Shown here: positions 8,009 through 18,001 of the stretch, one piece after another
Numbering within the stretch: the first letter of the stretch is position 1
How the letters are laid out: each line of letters begins with the position of its first letter
Origin: an uncultured Coriobacteriaceae bacterium
GTDB lineage: Bacteria > Actinomycetota > Coriobacteriia > Coriobacteriales > Atopobiaceae
DNA length: 64,000 nucleotides
Reading direction: 5' to 3'
Assembly (NCBI GenBank): GCA_902798915.1
Contig: CADBYM010000012.1
Location: forward strand, 1-64,000
Translations under genes and position numbers: made by a program
Notes under the pieces: model-generated
Seen by the model: only the letters and a program-made list of their open reading frames with translations
Told to the model about the DNA's origin: nothing
Databases searched by the model: none

Positions 8009-9955
8009 CTACGCACCGTTGAATCTGAGGCACAACATGGTGATGTCGTCAGACTGCGGCTCATCGCCTGCAAACTGACTCACCGCCTCACGCACGCCCC
8101 GAATCAGTTCCTCGGGTCCAGCATCTGCATGTTGGTTCAGAGCTTCGACCAGACGCTCCTCTCCGAACATGCCCTCCGAAGCGCTAGCCGCCTCTGGCAC
8201 GCCGTCGGTGTAGACAAAGACGCAGTCGCCGGGATGGAGTTCGAACTCACGATTCGTGTACCGCATCTCGCTCATGCCGCCGATGACGAAGCCGTGCGGA
8301 TACCGGACGATCTCGAACATAACGTCGGCACGCCTGAGGCAAGGATGCTCGTGTCCCGCGTTGCAGGATACGCCTTTGCCCGTGGATATCTCCACCACCG
8401 CCAGCCACACCGTGACGAACATGTTGGAGGGATTGTGTTCGCAGATTCGGACGTTTGCTCGCCCCAGCGCCGTGGCCGGGTCGCAGCCGATCATCAGCTC
8501 GCTCCTAATCAGGGTCTTGGAGGCCATCATGAACAGAGTGGCAGGGATACCCTTATCGGAGACGTCCGCAATCATCAGCGCGAGATGATCGTCATCGATC
8601 AGGAAGAAGTCGTAGAAGTCTCCACCGACCTCCCTTGCCGGCGTCATGGACGCAAAGAGCTCGAACTCGCCCCTGCTCGGGAACGGCGGGAAGTCTTGCG
8701 GCAGCGCGCTCAGCTGAATCTCCCTGGCCATTTCCAGCTCCTTGGCGATGCGCGCCTGCTCTTTCTTCGCGTTTTCCTGCTCCATCTGCTCCCGCTCCAT
8801 GCGACGAATCGTCTCCATCTGCTCCCCGAGAGCCACCCTGGTTCGGTTGATTTCGTCTCGCATTTGCCCAAACTCTACTATGGACGTGCGCTCGAACTCC
8901 ATGGGTTCTAAGTCTCCCTGGCCCATGCGGACAATTCCGTCCAACAGCGAGCGAAACTGGCGCATGAACGACCTCAGCCATAGCTCATATCCGACCAGCA
9001 CGATCAGCAATACCACGCCACCAATCAGCGCTATCATACGGCTGACGCTTTCGACCATATGCTCATAGGCTTGCATGGGGACCTCACGGACCAGTATCCA
9101 TGTAGGTGAATCCATCGTCATGGAGAATGCGCAGAGCGGATTATTGTCTTCGTCGTGAAATATCTCCCCGCTGTTGCTTTCTCTTATGAGCAGTTCCTGG
9201 CTCTTGCACTCGCCCTCGCTCGTGTGCCAAATTTCGACTTGATTCTCGGTAAAAAGATGAAGGCTGCCCCTTTCGTCCTGTAGCGCAGAAAAGATGTCGT
9301 CAAAGACGGACTCATCCAACAGCATCATCTCGTAGCATTCACCATAGCTCACGTTCACGGATTTCCATGCGGCAATCATGAAGCTCTGCGGCAGACTGTC
9401 AGCACCGAATCCATAAATGGTCGCTCCGGAAACCGGTCCGACCCACACCGTCTCTCCCATCGGCACGTTTAGTATCTGCTCCTTTACGTTCGCTGGAAGC
9501 AGATTATCCTCCGGGTCGTCCAAGAAGAGGTTTGCTCCTCGAAGCGTTCCAAACAGGCTTCCGTTCCCTCGCATGAAGAGCAGGCCGCAAACCCTGTCGT
9601 GCGACTCGATTTCCGTCTGCAGACAATCTGCACACTCGACCCTCGCGTGGACCAGTTCCGCATCAGAGTCGAATTGGTGCGTCGCGTAGGCAACCACCCG
9701 TTTGTCCAATAAGATGCCGCGCACCTCGTTGACGGTATTGCTGATGAGCGGCTCCACCGAATTGGAGACTGCGGCAAATCCGACGGCGTTCTTCTCCTGC
9801 TCTTGTTGAAGAATCATGTGATTGTATGCGCTCGAATACAGCGTGTTCAGCAATGTGATGACGCACAACGCAATGATGAGTACCGGCAGCAGAATGCGAA
9901 ATCGAAGTGATCTGAGTCTGCGCTTCATGGCGTTCACGCTTCCGTTCAAATTCAT
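8009..9955 (-). CDS. Membrane sensor PP2C phosphatase (SpoIIE type) with HAMP
   Basis: The 648-residue protein has a transmembrane helix at residues 20-42, an extracellular sensor region to about 305, a second helix, a HAMP-like linker, a coiled coil rich in Glu/Gln/Met (residues 385-435), and a C-terminal PP2C domain. The metal-binding aspartates are present: EVGGDFYDFF, ADVSDKGIPA and QSDDITML. SpoIIE/RsbU enzymes of this design remove phosphate from STAS-domain antagonists. Its ATG forms an ATGA overlap with the upstream gene, a solute-binding protein, so sensing and phosphatase are coupled. STAS fusion targets lie about 30-50 kb away in this window. Confidence 0.9.
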   Translation of the reverse strand: MNLNGSVNAMKRRLRSLRFRILLPVLIIALCVITLLNTLYSSAYNHMILQQEQEKNAVGFAAVSNSVEPLISNTVNEVRGILLDKRVVAYATHQFDSDAELVHARVECADCLQTEIESHDRVCGLLFMRGNGSLFGTLRGANLFLDDPEDNLLPANVKEQILNVPMGETVWVGPVSGATIYGFGADSLPQSFMIAAWKSVNVSYGECYEMMLLDESVFDDIFSALQDERGSLHLFTENQVEIWHTSEGECKSQELLIRESNSGEIFHDEDNNPLCAFSMTMDSPTWILVREVPMQAYEHMVESVSRMIALIGGVVLLIVLVGYELWLRSFMRQFRSLLDGIVRMGQGDLEPMEFERTSIVEFGQMRDEINRTRVALGEQMETIRRMEREQMEQENAKKEQARIAKELEMAREIQLSALPQDFPPFPSRGEFELFASMTPAREVGGDFYDFFLIDDDHLALMIADVSDKGIPATLFMMASKTLIRSELMIGCDPATALGRANVRICEHNPSNMFVTVWLAVVEISTGKGVSCNAGHEHPCLRRADVMFEIVRYPHGFVIGGMSEMRYTNREFELHPGDCVFVYTDGVPEAASASEGMFGEERLVEALNQHADAGPEELIRGVREAVSQFAGDEPQSDDITMLCLRFNGA

Positions 9956-11729
9956 GGGCGACCATCGTACTGTTCCGGCAAATAGGGCTCAATTCCATTT
10001 GCAACCTGCACCTGTTGCACCAAGGGAACGACTACGGCCGCCGCTTCATCCCATCTCTTACGATAGGCATCGAACACCTCCGGCTCGCCCATCTCGGCAA
10101 TCTTCCGAATCGTCTCGTCACGGATGGCCTGATACTCCTTGTCTGATTCCGCCAGAATCAAATCAACGCGAACATCCTCTAGGGTCTCCTCCGCGTTAGC
10201 GAGGATATGCAGCTGATTCCGATTCAGGCCACTCATGCACGACGAGAGCGCCTCGCCGCAGTCATTGCGAAAATCAAGCCCCCCGACCTTGTAGTAGGCA
10301 TCCACGGGTAGTTCCACACCATAGTGCTCACAAACATCCTTAGCGAGGTTGTTGCCCAGCGTAGACATCCAGTATTCCCGGGTAGTCGTGACGAAGTCCA
10401 GAGGATAACCGTCCGGATGAGTGATATTCTCACGCAGAATCGGCCAGTTGTTCGGCAAGTCGTTGAAGCTTCCCCACTGGACATAGTAGTTGTCCGAGGT
10501 AGCCGTGCTCGCCTTGAAGGCATCCAGCTGTTCCTTGCCAAAATCACTCATCTGAGGCACGCCATCCGCGTCATAGTCCCAGGTCACACCCCTTTGGCCG
10601 AGGCAAACCTCCCGCAGGAAGTCCGGATCGCACATGTAGTTGAACAACCGCAGCGCCACTTCTTTATTCTGACTGTTTGCAGAGATGAACCACATAAAGG
10701 CCGAGCCGTTGCCCAACAGCTGGTAGACATTGGTGTAGAGATTGGTGCCAGCAGACGGAATCGCGCAGTATCCGGCGAGGGTATTCGGGTCGGTCGTGAC
10801 CTTCTCGTCGTAAAGCGCTTCGTTCACACTGGGAAGCCCGAGGTACTGACCGCGCCTGCGTTTGGCACTGAACTGTTCCTTGGTCTGGGTGAAGATCTCC
10901 AAGTCAAAGGATCCGTCCGCCTTTCCTGCCCGATAGAGCCTGTTGAGCCAAGCCATGGCCGTCCACCACATGGAACGCGAGGCGTCCGTATAGCCGTCGT
11001 ATATCTCGTTCGTAAAATGCTGTTCTGGTACTTGTACGCAGACCAGTAGTTGAGGCTAAGCTCGCTGCGGAAGGCAGTTTCGTAGCCCTCAGGGTTCTCC
11101 GTTCCGTACAGATACGTGGGATAGCCCTCCTCCGTGAAGGGGTGCCTCTCATGCATTCGCTTGAGGACGTTCAGGTAGTCGTCCTCGTTATTGACTGGCG
11201 GATAACCCAGCTCCTTGTAATAATCCCAGCGAACGACATAGCCGCGATATGCGCTTCCGACACTGAAGCCAACATTGTTGTATCCAATCCTGGCCGGGAA
11301 GAAGTAGAACCCTTCCCCTTTATTCAGGAGCTGCTTGTATACCGAATAGGTCAGCTTGGCATCTCCGCGCAGAAAGTTCGGGACGTACTCCTCCAAGTAT
11401 GGCTCCACATCAAGCGCCACTCCGTTCTCCAGAATGGAAGCGAGGTTGTTGTCGGTAGAGACGATGTCTGGCAGATTGCCACTAGCCAGCCCATCGGCAT
11501 ACGCATCCTCCGTGAGGTGAACGTACTTGATTTCCACGCCCAGCCGGTCCTCCAGATACCGCCACAAGCTCAACTGTTCATCCCCGTCAACGTGTTTGGA
11601 GGAGCGATCGTTGACATCGCCGATCGTCAGTACGGGACGGTCCTCTTCCGCGAAGCAGACAGGGCAGGTCAATGGCAGAATCAGCAGAACCCCCAGCACA
11701 AACGACAGAAACCTCCCCAAAGCGGCCAC
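9952..11729 (-). pseudogene. Extracellular solute-binding protein (family 1), split by a 1-base frameshift
   Basis: Two overlapping frames together give a solute-binding protein of about 592 residues. The first part (11729 down to about 11020) has a GTG start, a signal peptide (FLSFVLGVLLILPLTC), and the DIVSTDN and NNEDDYLNVLKRMHE regions typical of large carbohydrate-binding lipoproteins. The second part (about 11015 to 9952) continues with ASRSMWWTAMAWLNRL and runs to the stop. The break falls at a run of four T on the minus strand (coding ...AGCATTTTACGAAC); five T would restore the frame as I-F-T-N-E. No permease or ATPase genes accompany it; instead a sensor phosphatase follows with a 4-base overlap. 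It may be a real mutation or a homopolymer sequencing error. Confidence 0.82.
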
Positions 11730-11878
11730 ACCTCTTCCCGCAGCCCTTCATCACTCAACAACGATAAGTCAACTATAGCCTACGGTCAGGAGACCATCGC
11801 ATCAGGCGCACTAAAACCCGAAAGAAGGGCCTAGAGTGCAAATACCCCCAGCAATTCCCCAAGGTGTCGCTTCATACG

Positions 11879-11907
11879 AAAACAGGCCAGAGACGAAACT
11901 CTGACCT
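11879..11907 (-). terminator. tRNA-Glu terminator
   Basis: A 9-bp stem (11884-11892 with 11899-11907) with a 6-base loop is followed on the minus strand by GTTTT. It lies 11 bases beyond the CCA end of the tRNA-Glu gene. Confidence 0.8.
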
Positions 11908-11917
11908 GCGAAGTTTT

Positions 11918-11994
11918 TGGTAGCCCGTACCGGATTCGAACCGGTGATCTCCGCCTTGAGAGGGCGATGTCCTAAACCGCTAGACGAACGGGCC
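11918..11994 (-). tRNA. tRNA-Glu (CTC anticodon)
   Basis: A complete cloverleaf on the minus strand: acceptor GGCCCGT pairs with ACGGGCT (G1-U72 wobble), the anticodon loop is CTCTCAA giving anticodon CTC, the T arm contains GGTTCGAATCC, and the 3' CCA is encoded. An identical copy lies at 24617-24693. Confidence 0.96.
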
Positions 11995-12045
11995 GTTGCT
12001 GGAACGTACTATAGCGCGTTGCGGGCGCTAGTGCAAGTACCTTTT

Positions 12046-12522
12046 TTACAATTCTCGCCAGTCTTTCGATTGACTCTTGGCGAGCTCGAGATACAGCTCC
12101 GCGTTCTCGCGATTCGCCCGGATGTCCTCTTCCGTCATCTCGCGCAGCTTACGCGAAGGGTTGCCGTAGACGATGGTGCCGTCCTTGACCGTACGTCCAC
12201 CTGGCACCACAGCACCTGCGGCGACGATGCAGTTCGAACCGATGCGCGCACCGCTCAGCACTACCGCACCCATGCCGATCACCGTGTTGTCGCCTACGGT
12301 GGCGCCGTGCACCACCGCATTATGCCCCACCGTCACGCCTCGTCCGATCGTCGTCGCGTGAGTCGGGTCCACGTGGATCACGGCGTTGTCCTGGATGTTG
12401 GTAAGGCTTCCCACGCGGATGAACGACTCGTCGCCGCGGACCACCGCGTTGTACCACACGCTGCAGCGCTCCCCGAACTCCACGTCACCAATGACGTGCG
12501 CCCCTGGCGCCACAAGCGTCAT
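12046..12522 (-). CDS. Gamma-carbonic-anhydrase-like hexapeptide protein (YrdA/PaaY type)
   Basis: The 158-residue protein is a left-handed beta-helix of hexapeptide repeats. The three metal-ligand histidines of the gamma-carbonic-anhydrase family are seen in AVIHVD and GHNAVVHG. A C-terminal helix (MTEEDIRANREN) completes the usual length. Such proteins form trimers with a metal at the interface; some hydrate CO2, while others act on CoA esters. The ATG at 12522 overlaps the stop of the HD-domain gene (ATGA) and has GAGGGGGG upstream; the earlier in-frame start at 12546 lies inside that gene and is not preferred. Confidence 0.88.
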   Translation of the reverse strand: MTLVAPGAHVIGDVEFGERCSVWYNAVVRGDESFIRVGSLTNIQDNAVIHVDPTHATTIGRGVTVGHNAVVHGATVGDNTVIGMGAVVLSGARIGSNCIVAAGAVVPGGRTVKDGTIVYGNPSRKLREMTEEDIRANRENAELYLELAKSQSKDWREL

Positions 12523-13031
12523 GATGCGCCCCCCTCTGTCCCCCACTGCCTCGGATGCTTCTGGAATATACGCTTAACATCATTGAGCGAGCACAGTTTA
12601 TCGGCCATTGTAAGGACCCAACCGACAGCGTGATGGGGTGGCACCATCGTGCAACACGGCCACATGTGCTGCAGAATCGCGTCCACCTGCTTCTCATTCG
12701 CCCCGAACTCCTCCCGGGCGATGCGGGCACCCTCAAGCGGGTGCGTATGCGCCTTCTCGCTCGAACGGCTGAGGAAGACATCATCCTCGGTCATGCCGAT
12801 GTCGTGCAGGAGGCTTGCGCGCACCACGTCTTCCTCGCTCACCTGCACGCCGTGGCGATTGAGCCATCTCGCCAGCCAGAGCGCATAGCACGCCGTCTCT
12901 AGGCTGTGCGCGGCTATGCTGCCGTCCTTGCTGTGGTGCGGAACGTTCCTCGCCTTGGCAAATCGCTTGGAATCGACGATGTCGCCCCCCATCTTCATTA
13001 CGTCTTTGAGGAGATTATCTTTCACGATCAT
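12519..13031 (-). CDS. HD-domain phosphohydrolase
   Basis: The 170-residue protein has the HD superfamily metal-binding pattern: H in AAHSLETA, LLHDIGM, then HTHPLEGA and the later ADKLCSLND aspartate. These proteins hydrolyse phosphoesters, often nucleotides; the substrate cannot be read from sequence. The ATG at 13031 has AAAGGA at good spacing, better than the GTG at 13046. It heads a two-gene unit with the gamma-carbonic-anhydrase-like gene. Confidence 0.87.
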   Translation of the reverse strand: MIVKDNLLKDVMKMGGDIVDSKRFAKARNVPHHSKDGSIAAHSLETACYALWLARWLNRHGVQVSEEDVVRASLLHDIGMTEDDVFLSRSSEKAHTHPLEGARIAREEFGANEKQVDAILQHMWPCCTMVPPHHAVGWVLTMADKLCSLNDVKRIFQKHPRQWGTEGGAS

Positions 13032-13080
13032 GAGTCCTTTCGTCACATGACGTTCGGCTACGTAGTCCGTGGCCGCCCCA

Positions 13081-14640
13081 CTACATCAGCGGAGCAGCCA
13101 GCCTCAGGACGAGGTCACCAAAACGCGCAGTATCCTTGGGATTGGTATAGTCTTGGGTCACCTCTTTGCTCTCCGCGAACATCCGCTCGAAGTCCGCCTT
13201 GGTATCGGCGACCGCATCGCATCCGTAGTAGAGGCAGCCATTCTCGAAGTGGTGATACAGGCTCCGGTAGTCGAGGTTGATGGTGCCGCAGGTGGCGAGC
13301 ACATCGTCCGCGACGCTCATCTTTGCATGGCAGAAGCCCGGCGTGTACTCAAAGACGCGCACGCCATTCTTGACGAGGCCATAGTAGTAGGAGCGCGTGA
13401 GGCGGTAGACGATCTTCTTGTCGGGGATGCCGGGTGTGATGATGCGCACGTCCACACCGCGCTGTGCAGCCAGACCAAACGCACGCATCATCTCGTCGGT
13501 GATGATGAGGTAGGGCGTGACGAACCACACATAGTCTTGCGCATACTCGGCCACAGATATGTATACGTCCTCGCCCACCTGGACGGAGTCCATCGGGCTA
13601 TCGGCATAGGGCTGCACGAAGCCTTGCGCCTCTGCGCATACCGGGACCTCGGGGAGGTACTGCTCGTAGGTCGCATCCTTCGCCTCCCCCTCTACCGTCG
13701 CGTTCCACATCTCGAGGAATGCAACCGTGAGGCTCTTGACGGCAGGCCCAACGAGCTTCACACCAGTATCCTTCCAGTAACCAAAGGGCTCGGTAATGTG
13801 GAAGTACTCGTTGGCAAGGTTGTAACCGCCCGTGAAGCCCACCAGACCGTCAATGACCGTAATCTTGCGGTGATCGCGGTTGTTGAGAAACACGTTGAGG
13901 CCCGGCGCGAAGGGATTGAAGACCTGCGCCTTGATGCCGACGGACTCGAGGCGGTCGACGAAGTCCGTGTTGACAAAGCCGATGGAGCCCATGTCATCGT
14001 AGAACACCCGCACCTCAACACCTGCATTCACACGCTCGACGAGAACCTCCAAGATGCCATGCCAGCTCTCGGCGTCCTCGATGGCGTGGTACTCCATGAA
14101 GATGAAGTGCTTGGCCTTGCGCAACTCTTCCTTTTGCGCCTCAAGGCCGTCGAGGGCATCATCGTAGTACGTGATGGACGTGTCGTCGTAGAGGGGATAG
14201 GCTGACGCGCGCTTGACGTAGCGACTGATGTTTGCCGCACGATGGTCCTCCTTATCCAGACGCTCCATCGGTTCGCCCCCACTCGCGAGCAACGGCAGGA
14301 GTCCCTCGTCCACCTCACGGTAGCGACGGCCCATCTTGAGGGTGTGGCCATTCAATCCGACCAAGAGATAGAAGCTGATGCTAAAGATGGGTAGCGCCAT
14401 CATGAGGATCATCCAGGTCATCTTCATTGCCGAGGGCTTGCTCTCGTTGTAGATGAACAACACCAGCAACGCACCGACCACACGCGTCAGTATGGCAAAG
14501 AGCTCCACCTTCTCGACAAAGAACCCATTGATGAGAAACACGGCAATGACTTGCAAAAGGATTGCGAGGCAGGCGAATATCAGACGCTTGACACCGTTCT
14601 TGACGGCAGCGCTTGTCTCGACGGTGCTCGTATTGTCCAT
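13081..14640 (-). CDS. cls: Cardiolipin synthase (PLD family)
   Basis: The 519-residue membrane enzyme joins phosphatidylglycerol molecules to make cardiolipin. It has hydrophobic segments near residues 19-40, 45-65 and 72-90, and both phospholipase-D motifs: HRKITVIDGLVGFTGGYN and HAKMSVADDVLATCGTINLD. Length and order fit the Gram-positive Cls type. The frame stays open far upstream over the divergent DUF1848 gene, but AAGGAG before the ATG at 14640 and the start of the membrane helices fix the start. Confidence 0.93.
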   Translation of the reverse strand: MDNTSTVETSAAVKNGVKRLIFACLAILLQVIAVFLINGFFVEKVELFAILTRVVGALLVLFIYNESKPSAMKMTWMILMMALPIFSISFYLLVGLNGHTLKMGRRYREVDEGLLPLLASGGEPMERLDKEDHRAANISRYVKRASAYPLYDDTSITYYDDALDGLEAQKEELRKAKHFIFMEYHAIEDAESWHGILEVLVERVNAGVEVRVFYDDMGSIGFVNTDFVDRLESVGIKAQVFNPFAPGLNVFLNNRDHRKITVIDGLVGFTGGYNLANEYFHITEPFGYWKDTGVKLVGPAVKSLTVAFLEMWNATVEGEAKDATYEQYLPEVPVCAEAQGFVQPYADSPMDSVQVGEDVYISVAEYAQDYVWFVTPYLIITDEMMRAFGLAAQRGVDVRIITPGIPDKKIVYRLTRSYYYGLVKNGVRVFEYTPGFCHAKMSVADDVLATCGTINLDYRSLYHHFENGCLYYGCDAVADTKADFERMFAESKEVTQDYTNPKDTARFGDLVLRLAAPLM

Positions 14641-14736
14641 GTGACGCTCCTTGTGTGCCTTGAATCTTGCGCCGATAATCTTAGCAGATGCCAACCAGAG
14701 ACTCAGATGTACCACCACAACGTGCAGGGAGGGGCC

Positions 14737-15678
14737 ATGATCATCAACACCGGCGCGCGCACCGACACGGCACAGTGGTACACCACCTGGCTTCTGCGGC
14801 GCTTCGAGGAAGGCTACGTATGCGTGCGCAACCCCCTCTTCCCGCAGAAGGTGAGCCGCTACGAGCTGGACCCTTCCGTGGTGGACTGCGTGGAGTTCTG
14901 CTCGAAGAACTACGCTCCACTGCTGCCGCGCCTGCACGAGATCACCAGCCGCTTCAACACGCACTTCCACTACACCATCACCGCTTACGGACCCGACATC
15001 GAGCCCGAGGTGCCCGACCTGCGAGAAAGCGTGGAGACGCTCTACGAGCTCGAGCGACAGGTCGGTGCGCGGCGCATCTGCTGGCGCTACGACCCGGTCC
15101 TGCTCGCGGACGACTACACGGCGGAGCGCCACCTGCAGACGTTCGCCTGGCTCGCCGAGCGCCTCGCCGGCCACGTGGACCGTTGCATATTCAGCTTCGT
15201 CGAGATGTACCAGAAGCTCGAGCGCAACTTCCCTGAGCTCAAGCCCATCGGCCCCGCGGACCGCGACCGATTGGCGGCAGGGCTGGGCGCGGTTGCGGCC
15301 AAGCACAATCTCCCCATACAGACCTGCGGCAACAACGGCCTGTGGCCGCAGTACGGCATCGGAACCAGCGCCTGCACGACGCTCGAGATGCTCGGAACGG
15401 CCAACGGCGTCGAGTTCAAGAAGCTCAAGCACAAGGGACAACGCGCGGGCTGCGGCTGCTTCGAGTCACGCGACGTGGGCGCCTACGACTCGTGCCCCAA
15501 CGGATGCCGCTACTGCTACGCGAATCGGGACCACGCCAAGGCGCTGGACAACTACCTCCACGCGCACGACCCCCAAAGCCCGCTCCTGCTCGGACACGTG
15601 CACGAGGATGACGAGGTGAGCTGCGCACCACAGCGAAGCCTGCTCGCTCGCGGCAAGCAGCTCTCGCTGGGCATCTGA
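14737..15678 (+). CDS. DUF1848 family protein with C-terminal CX3CX2C motif
   Basis: The 313-residue protein matches the DUF1848 family by its start (INTGARTDTAQWY), the RICWRYDPVLL segment and the cysteine-rich C-terminal part. That part has CGCFESRDVGAYDSC followed by CPNGCRYCYAN. The CX3CX2C spacing is the one used by radical-SAM enzymes to hold an iron-sulfur cluster, but here it sits at the C-terminal end, as in other DUF1848 members. No reaction has been assigned. GGGAGGGG precedes the ATG at 14737; it is divergent from cls. Confidence 0.82.
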   Translation: MIINTGARTDTAQWYTTWLLRRFEEGYVCVRNPLFPQKVSRYELDPSVVDCVEFCSKNYAPLLPRLHEITSRFNTHFHYTITAYGPDIEPEVPDLRESVETLYELERQVGARRICWRYDPVLLADDYTAERHLQTFAWLAERLAGHVDRCIFSFVEMYQKLERNFPELKPIGPADRDRLAAGLGAVAAKHNLPIQTCGNNGLWPQYGIGTSACTTLEMLGTANGVEFKKLKHKGQRAGCGCFESRDVGAYDSCPNGCRYCYANRDHAKALDNYLHAHDPQSPLLLGHVHEDDEVSCAPQRSLLARGKQLSLGI

Positions 15679-15809
15679 GCCGACTGTCCGCTCTGATCGG
15701 CAGCATGAAGGCACTGTCATCCCTCCAATGCCTTAGAATGGAGCGACAGCAGCTCGTTCAGGCGGCAGCTCGTTCACACCACGTATCGGCATGCCAGAAA
15801 GGGGCAGCG

Positions 15810-16352
15810 ATGGAATTCGACAATCCCATGGCCCACTTTCACCACCATGAACACGGACCACACCACGGAGAGCCGATGAGCCAGGAGGAGGTCGCAAGGT
15901 CGCTTCTCGTACTCGGTCAGGTGGCATTCGACGCAGGTGACTACGGTTCAGCGGCAGACGCCTATGCGAGCGTCTTGGAACTCGGGCAGAACGAGACCGC
16001 CCTCTACAACCTCGCCAGCCTCTACGCACGCGGCCTCGGAGTCAGGCAGGACTTCGTGGAGGCGGCGCGGCTGTTCCGGCAGGCAGAGCTCCTCGGCAAC
16101 GAGCGCGCCGGCATGCTCTGCAGGAAGTGCATGTTCGATCACATCAGCGAGGGCTTGGCCGACAAGACGCCCACGGAAGTGTACGCCGCCATGGCCGTGT
16201 TCGTCTCGAGGGTGTATCCGGAGGCAACCGACAAGAAGGCCGAGGCGGGTCGCGGGCTTCTCGCAGTCGGCGGCACCCTCGCAGATAAGGGGGACAGCAT
16301 TGGTGCCGCCAAGGTCCTTCGCGCGGCGGTCGAGTACGGGGACGTCGGATAG
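15810..16352 (+). CDS. Sel1-like repeat protein with His-rich N-terminus
   Basis: The 180-residue protein starts with a histidine-rich stretch (MAHFHHHEHGPHHGE), then helical repeats. ALYNLASLYARGLGVRQDFVEAA is a Sel1/TPR-type unit, flanked by an AFDAGDYGSAADAYA helix pair. Such repeats mediate protein contacts; the His cluster may bind metal. AAAGGGG lies 5 bases before the ATG at 15810; the frame extends to 15705 without a better start. No function can be given. Confidence 0.7.
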   Translation: MEFDNPMAHFHHHEHGPHHGEPMSQEEVARSLLVLGQVAFDAGDYGSAADAYASVLELGQNETALYNLASLYARGLGVRQDFVEAARLFRQAELLGNERAGMLCRKCMFDHISEGLADKTPTEVYAAMAVFVSRVYPEATDKKAEAGRGLLAVGGTLADKGDSIGAAKVLRAAVEYGDVG

Positions 16353-16453
16353 GGCGGACCGCGTTCCCGTATACAACGGCCACTCCGTCACCTTTTGGCT
16401 GGCAGGAACCTCCTCAATAGGCCATCATATGCCTGCTTGAGCGCCAGACTTCC

Positions 16454-17884
16454 TTACGTGCGACGAGGCTCGATGCCCTTCTCGCGGTAGTAGCGCTCCT
16501 TGCTCTCGTACATGCGCTCGTCCGAGATCTTGCACAGGCCCGAGACGCTCATGTTAGGGAACTCACGCGCCGACGCATAGCCGCACGATACTGAAACTTG
16601 CTTGACCTTGGTGCCGGACCAATCCGCCACCGTCTGCTCGAGTTCCTCCCGCACGGAGTCGAGCTCGCCCTCCGGCACAAACAGCATCGCGGCGAATTCG
16701 TCTCCGCCCACGCGATACACCGTGCCATAGCGCTCGAAGACCGAGCGCAGGCAGTCGGCCGCACCACGGATGAGCTCGTCACCAGCATCGTGTCCCACCG
16801 TGTCGTTGATGGTCTTGAGGCCATTGACGTCTGCCGTGACGCACACCAAGTCCGCGTTCATCTCCACCGTCATCAACTCGGCCTTGTCTTGCTCGAACGC
16901 GCGACGGTTGGAAAGCATGGTGGCGTGGTCGACAAGGGACGCGCTCGTAAGCTCTTCGGTCCTGCGACGATTGACGCGCAAGGCAATGAACAGCGCAACC
17001 AGCACGACCGCACAAAGAGCCACGTTGATGGCAATGATGTTCACGAACTGGCTGGCCTCATTGGAGCCGATGCTTTGCACGATGAGGTACCAGTTGAGGT
17101 CGTCCACGTACTTGGTCACCGCGAAGCCGTCTCCGCTGAGATTCGCGTACACATACTCGCCACTCTTGTTGCCATCGACCAAATGGCTGAGGTCAACCGT
17201 TTGAATGCGCGTGCTGTCCGTATCGACCTGCACGATGCCGCTCGGGTCGACGAAGTCGATCTTTACGCCGAAGCTCTGCTCAAAGGTGCGGAACAGCTCT
17301 TGGAGACCCGTCACGCGCATCCCGATGCCACAGACACCGAGAATCCGACCATCATCATCCGCGATCTTCGTATCGACGTAGACGGCGAGACTGGACTGGT
17401 CGGTCTCCATCGAATCGACGTCCAGGTCGTACTGCACGTCCATGTTCACGAGCGTCGTGTACCACGCCTCCCGCTTGCCCTCCGACGAGTCAATCAGCCT
17501 GCTGAGTCCGTCGCGCGTGTAGTAGCGACCGCTCTCGTCGGAGATGACGAACACGCCACGGAAGCCCAAGCCATCCTCGATGCTCTTGATGTACCTGACC
17601 ATCGACGCCTCGAACGCAGCGTCATCCGTCTCCTTCTCGTTCTCGAGCGCGTCCACGAGGAAGCTGTTGTTTGCCATCGTCCGCGCCGTCATGATGGGAC
17701 CGGAGAGCTCGCTGTTGGTGTAATCGTATATCTGCATGGCGAGGACGCGGTTGGTCTCGCGCACGTTGTGCTCGAGCATGAGGCACAGCGAAGCGAGCGA
17801 GACTACCGTAGAGAGGATGAAGCTCGCAATAACCAGCGCAAACGCCATCTTGGTGAGCGAGTATTTGCCCGTGATCGCGCTCAT
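16454..17884 (-). CDS. Diguanylate cyclase with extracellular Cache-type sensor
   Basis: The 476-residue protein has an N-terminal membrane helix (residues 13-37), an extracellular dCache-like sensor (residues 38-285) with MVRYIKSIEDGLGFRGVFVI and WYLIVQSIGSNE landmarks, a second helix (residues 292-312), and a C-terminal GGDEF domain. The catalytic signature VGGDEFAAM is intact, so synthesis of cyclic-di-GMP from GTP is expected. I see no EAL domain. GGAGGGG precedes the ATG at 17884. It is monocistronic and convergent with the Sel1 gene. Confidence 0.9.
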   Translation of the reverse strand: MSAITGKYSLTKMAFALVIASFILSTVVSLASLCLMLEHNVRETNRVLAMQIYDYTNSELSGPIMTARTMANNSFLVDALENEKETDDAAFEASMVRYIKSIEDGLGFRGVFVISDESGRYYTRDGLSRLIDSSEGKREAWYTTLVNMDVQYDLDVDSMETDQSSLAVYVDTKIADDDGRILGVCGIGMRVTGLQELFRTFEQSFGVKIDFVDPSGIVQVDTDSTRIQTVDLSHLVDGNKSGEYVYANLSGDGFAVTKYVDDLNWYLIVQSIGSNEASQFVNIIAINVALCAVVLVALFIALRVNRRRTEELTSASLVDHATMLSNRRAFEQDKAELMTVEMNADLVCVTADVNGLKTINDTVGHDAGDELIRGAADCLRSVFERYGTVYRVGGDEFAAMLFVPEGELDSVREELEQTVADWSGTKVKQVSVSCGYASAREFPNMSVSGLCKISDERMYESKERYYREKGIEPRRT

Positions 17885-18001
17885 GGCATTCCCCTCCGGT
17901 GTATGAATCTCTACGGCTAACAACTTGCAAGTATACGCCTTGCAGCGGTCGGACGAAGAGAATTGCAGCAGTGAGTCGCCCTCACCCGCAGTTGGTCGGC
18001 A

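Noticed and set aside
14641-15441. N-terminal extension of cardiolipin synthase
   Set aside because: The frame is open by chance opposite the DUF1848 gene. A good ribosome site and the membrane helices place the start at 14640.
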